From the NCBI RefSeq assembly GCF_020405225.1, contig NZ_CP084473.1:248001-312000 (forward strand): a stretch of 64,000 nt of DNA. The letters are read 5' to 3'. The position numbers were made by a program, and so were the translations under genes. Shown piece after piece: positions 61,794 to 64,000 of this stretch. Within the stretch, counting starts at the first letter, position 1; each line of letters starts with the position of its first letter. The notes beneath the pieces were generated by a model, which saw nothing but the letters and a program-made list of their open reading frames with translations, was not told the DNA's origin and ran no database searches. Origin of the DNA: Natrinema sp. DC36. Lineage in GTDB: Archaea; Halobacteriota; Halobacteria; Halobacteriales; Natrialbaceae.

Positions 61794-62132
61794 TCACTTG
61801 ACCTCGAACTCGGATTTCGGGATCTCGCTCCAGAATCGTTCCCAGAGTTCGACCATCCCGGGGAACGTGATTATATCTGGGTCGGGGTCCGGTGCGACGT
61901 GCAGTTCGTGCCCTTTCGTGTCCTCGTGCGAATTGTCGTACCGACGAATCGTCCCATCGTCAAGCGTGCGGGGTGGATCCGGCTCCGTCGCGCCGTAGTG
62001 GAGCTTGTAGGCCCACCTAGACGGGTACGCGTCGCGGTCTGTCCGCATGCAAAACACACGGACGACGGTCCCGTTGGAGTACTTCCTCCCCTCGCTCACG
62101 CCATCGAGGTCGTCGTCGGTCAGTGAGGCCAT
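61794..62132 (-). CDS. TumE-family (DUF6516-like) toxin
   Basis: Protein of 112 residues starting MASLTDDDLDGVSEGRKYSN. The pattern SNGTVVRVFCMRTDRDAYPS, WAYKLHYGATEPDPPRTLDD, GTIRRYDNSHEDTKGHELHV and the C-terminal ELWERFWSEIPK fits TumE/DUF6516 proteins, whose conserved Arg-Tyr-Asn/Asp-H region is thought to be the active site. It sits directly upstream of its HTH partner. The longer in-frame start at 62162 adds a non-conserved tail. Toxic activity is inferred from family knowledge. Confidence 0.78.
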   Translation of the reverse strand: MASLTDDDLDGVSEGRKYSNGTVVRVFCMRTDRDAYPSRWAYKLHYGATEPDPPRTLDDGTIRRYDNSHEDTKGHELHVAPDPDPDIITFPGMVELWERFWSEIPKSEFEVK

Positions 62133-62167
62133 CCTCGTCCATTGGTACACCGACCAATACAATAAGA

Positions 62168-62624
62168 CTATTGGTCAGGAGAACAATAGCAGTCGTCCCA
62201 CTCCCAATACTCATACAATTCCTCTTCACCAGTCCATTCCACCACGTCGTGTCCTTCCCATTCGCCTGTCTTCTCGTTCCTTCTCGGGACCATATCGAAA
62301 GATGGTTTCTCGCAGTTTGCCACTACCTTCACCGTAAGAGTCGTCGTTTGGACTCACAGGTAATGGACGATTCAGAAGCCATTCGAGGTTCATCTTTGCA
62401 CTCTTGAGATTCGTCGTATAGTCAGCGTCCGAGTCCAAGCCTTTCGGATGGCCGAAATGAGAGCCGATCGACTCGAGTGACTTTTCCTCAACCGGGGTAT
62501 CGAACTGGAAGACATCAGCAGCGTCTTCGCGACTGTAAATCGGGTAGGCGTAGGCTTCTTCCATCTCAGAATCACGCCCAGCACGCCCGATCCACTCGCT
62601 TAGTACAGGCGGAGAAGTGTACAC
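62168..62624 (-). pseudogene. Truncated, frameshifted protein with a helicase motif VI-like start
   Basis: The 5' frame reads SPPVLSEWIGRAGRDSEMEE, in which IGRAGR recalls motif VI of superfamily 2 helicases, then AYAYPIYSREDAADVFQFD and an acidic middle. Near 62270 the frame would need to shift into EKTGEWEGHDVVEWTGEEEL and YEYWEWDDCYCSPDQ, which looks like genuine haloarchaeal coding to a stop at 62168. The helicase core is missing. It may be the end of a longer gene lost by rearrangement, or two small genes. Confidence 0.45.
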
Positions 62625-62968
62625 TCACCGCGAGCGAACCGAGTGAGCGAGCGGGCCGACGACCGACCCGTAGGGGAGGGAGGAGTGCTTTTAATCAACA
62701 TTTTGCCGAGCGACCGAGCGCTAGCGAGGGAGCGCAGAGCAAAATGTTGGCACATGTAGTGAACGGATAGTTCGCTCCAGATTCGGTGAAAAGAACGCTA
62801 TGCGGATCGTTCGATGACACTCTCGAACCGACCTCTGCTGCAGTTTTCGGTATTTGATTGAGTGGAAAACCTATCAAACAGATCGCGATATTCTACTTTC
62901 ACAGTGCGAAGACATACAATTCTCCGTGGAAAGAAGTCAAATGCAGCATCGTTGAATACTCTCGTAAT
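62625..62968. other. Spacer with short dyads and one long inverted repeat
   Basis: About 340 bases ahead of the PadR gene. It contains GC-rich REP-like sequence (62640-62690), the inverted repeat at 62696-62749, and then AT-rich DNA before the PadR start. No gene is supported. Confidence 0.45.
62696..62749. repeat. Inverted repeat with 11-base arms
   Basis: CAACATTTTGC (62696-62706) and GCAAAATGTTG (62739-62749) are perfect arms around 32 bases rich in CGAGCG/AGCGAGG. The hairpin could be a terminator, a recombination site or the end of a lost insertion element. Confidence 0.6.
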
Positions 62969-63244
62969 ATGGATGACCTCACCGGCTTCCAGCGAGACCT
63001 CCTGTACGTGATCGCAGGTGCCGACCGCCCGTCCGGCCAAGATGTCAAGGAGGAGATAGAGAAATACTATGAGAGCGAGATCAATCACGGCCGGCTGTAC
63101 CCCAACCTCGACACGCTTGTCAACAAAGAGTTGGTCGAGAAGGGCGAGCTCGACCGACGGACGAACTATTATGCGATGGGCGACGCAGGGGAGCAAGCGA
63201 TCCAGGATAGACGAGAGTGGGAAGATCAGTACGTCGAGTTGTAA
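62969..63244 (+). CDS. PadR-family transcriptional regulator
   Basis: Winged-helix protein of 91 residues. It starts MDDLTGFQRDLLYVIAGADR, then PSGQDVKEEIEKYYESEINH, GRLYPNLDTLVNKELVEKGE and RRTNYYAMGDAGEQAIQDRR, the complete PadR helix-turn-helix and wing. The ATG 62969 gives the usual N-terminus; upstream in-frame sequence is not conserved. Such regulators are common on haloarchaeal plasmids next to the small protein found downstream here. Confidence 0.9.
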   Translation: MDDLTGFQRDLLYVIAGADRPSGQDVKEEIEKYYESEINHGRLYPNLDTLVNKELVEKGELDRRTNYYAMGDAGEQAIQDRREWEDQYVEL

Positions 63245-63336
63245 TGCATCCATATTCGTTCGTTTGAGAGCGTTGGAAATTCCGACCGTTTCGCTAACGA
63301 GAAGGCTTATATTGGCAAAATTGAGTCTACCACTGT

Positions 63337-63642
63337 ATGCCAAGTGAGAGAACGATGACAAATATCGTTACAGTGATCGGTCGTGGAGTGCCATCCAACT
63401 ACGAAATTAGCGTCGATGGTAATATCGAATCAATTGAGGCTAACTCACTCGAGGAACCCACAGTGGTCTCGGAACATGCTGTCGAGGGGACGATCGAAAC
63501 TGGGGTCCAACGGTTCCGGTTTTCTGGAGAACTGGCGAACGTGCATGTTCTCGATTGGAACGGAACTCCGGCATCTGAATCACCGAGCACACCGGAAGTC
63601 CACATCGATTACGGCGTCCCCAGCCGGAAGAACAACAGCTAG
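63337..63642 (+). CDS. Small conserved haloarchaeal plasmid protein of unknown function
   Basis: Protein of 101 residues: VTVIGRGVPSNYEISVDGNI, EEPTVVSEHAVEGTIETGVQ, RFRFSGELANVHVLDWNGTP. It is all-strand with no catalytic motif. It resembles small proteins often found beside PadR or ArsR genes on haloarchaeal plasmids. A TTATATT box about 27 bases before the ATG at 63337 supports a leaderless start; a second ATG seven codons in is possible. Confidence 0.72.
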   Translation: MPSERTMTNIVTVIGRGVPSNYEISVDGNIESIEANSLEEPTVVSEHAVEGTIETGVQRFRFSGELANVHVLDWNGTPASESPSTPEVHIDYGVPSRKNNS

Positions 63643-63828
63643 ACTGCCAACGCGATCTCGCTTCACTAAATCCTACGGAGTTGTATGAGAAAGTGCTTGC
63701 TGCTCAAGCGGTGGGCCCATCCGTACGGCCTGGTTGTTCCCGGTAGATCCTGTTGCTGTGAGCGCAGCTGCTAATCACAGCCACGGCCCGACCGACGGAT
63801 GATCGAGTAATCGCTGGGGGTCCGGCGG

Positions 63829-64000
63829 TCAGAACAGTACGCTGTCTAGTGGGTCGTCGGGATCACTATATCGCTCTGGCGGGAGGATTATCTCGAGAAG
63901 GGTGTCGGCGGCGTCGAGGAGTGTCTGGTTCTCCTCGAGGACAGTTGGAACAACCGAATCGCGGCGTTCGGAAGTAGTCTGGAACGATAATGCCAGACGA
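63829..64000 (-). CDS. C-terminal end of an unknown protein (cut by the window)
   Basis: The last 56 codons of a minus-strand gene are visible: LSFQTTSERRDSVVPTVLEE, then NQTLLDAADTLLEIILPPER, ending DPDDPLDSVLF and TGA. The composition is acidic and haloarchaeal, so I take it as real. The 5' part lies beyond 64000 and no domain can be named. The 186 bases between it and the previous gene hold no other gene. Confidence 0.6.
   Translation of the reverse strand, partial: RLALSFQTTSERRDSVVPTVLEENQTLLDAADTLLEIILPPERYSDPDDPLDSVLF

Noticed and set aside
62640-62760. CRISPR-like look of repeated CGAGCG/GCGAGG units
   Set aside because: Units are short, irregular and palindromic with no spacers; they are REP-like dyads.

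Overview
The window looks like chromosome, plus an integrated element, of an extremely halophilic archaeon (class Halobacteria). The predicted proteins are very rich in Asp and Glu and the coding DNA is GC-rich. Many starts sit about 27 bases after an AT-rich TATA-like box with no ribosome binding site, which is the leaderless haloarchaeal pattern. Haloarchaeal gene types are present: RdfA with its SMC-related partner, F420 enzymes, and a Tat-type lipoprotein.

Region 1 (1-16.4 kb) is a catabolic cluster for N-heterocycles and N-substituted amino acids. It holds two subunits of a molybdenum hydroxylase (xanthine dehydrogenase type), an M20 carbamoylase, a D-aminoacylase, a cyclic-amidohydrolase (hydantoinase/allantoinase type), an SsnA/TRZ-type aminohydrolase and a threonine-synthase-like PLP enzyme. 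F420 genes are interleaved: an NADPH:F420 reductase, an LLM-type oxidoreductase and CofH. A fused NAD kinase-phosphatase and a frameshifted phosphonate-permease remnant also lie here. The gene set resembles bacterial anaerobic urate/purine clusters.

Region 2 (16.4-22.5 kb) holds rdfA and an SMC-related ATPase behind two palindromic operators, then cofG and two DNA-binding-like proteins of unknown function.

Region 3 (22.5-31.2 kb) has PEP carboxylase, small proteins, a rhodanese and a CstA transporter. It then runs into a scar zone: a decayed IS6-type element, an integrase broken by a frameshift and a stop codon, and an orphan copy of the 3' end of a PEP carboxylase gene.

Region 4 (31.3-43.3 kb) is acyl-CoA metabolism. 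A CitE-type lyase faces an operon of acyl-CoA synthetase, acyl-CoA dehydrogenase, biotin-dependent carboxylase (two subunits) and MaoC hydratase. The set matches leucine degradation through 3-methylcrotonyl-CoA. A three-gene operon with two UbiD-family proteins follows.

Region 5 (about 44.4 kb to the end) is an integrated conjugative element or plasmid. It encodes a pilin-like protein, a secreted membrane-anchored protein, a lipoprotein, a VirB6-like channel protein, a VirB4 ATPase and a 1031-residue VirD4 coupling protein. These are followed by an archaeo-eukaryotic-type primase, an MNT/HEPN toxin-antitoxin pair, an RPA-like OB-fold protein, a TumE/HTH toxin-antitoxin pair and a PadR regulator. 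No relaxase is recognisable. The coupling protein carries an internal segment laid out like a PD-(D/E)XK nuclease and a C-terminal domain resembling the D5 primase tail. I regard this as the most novel feature of the window.
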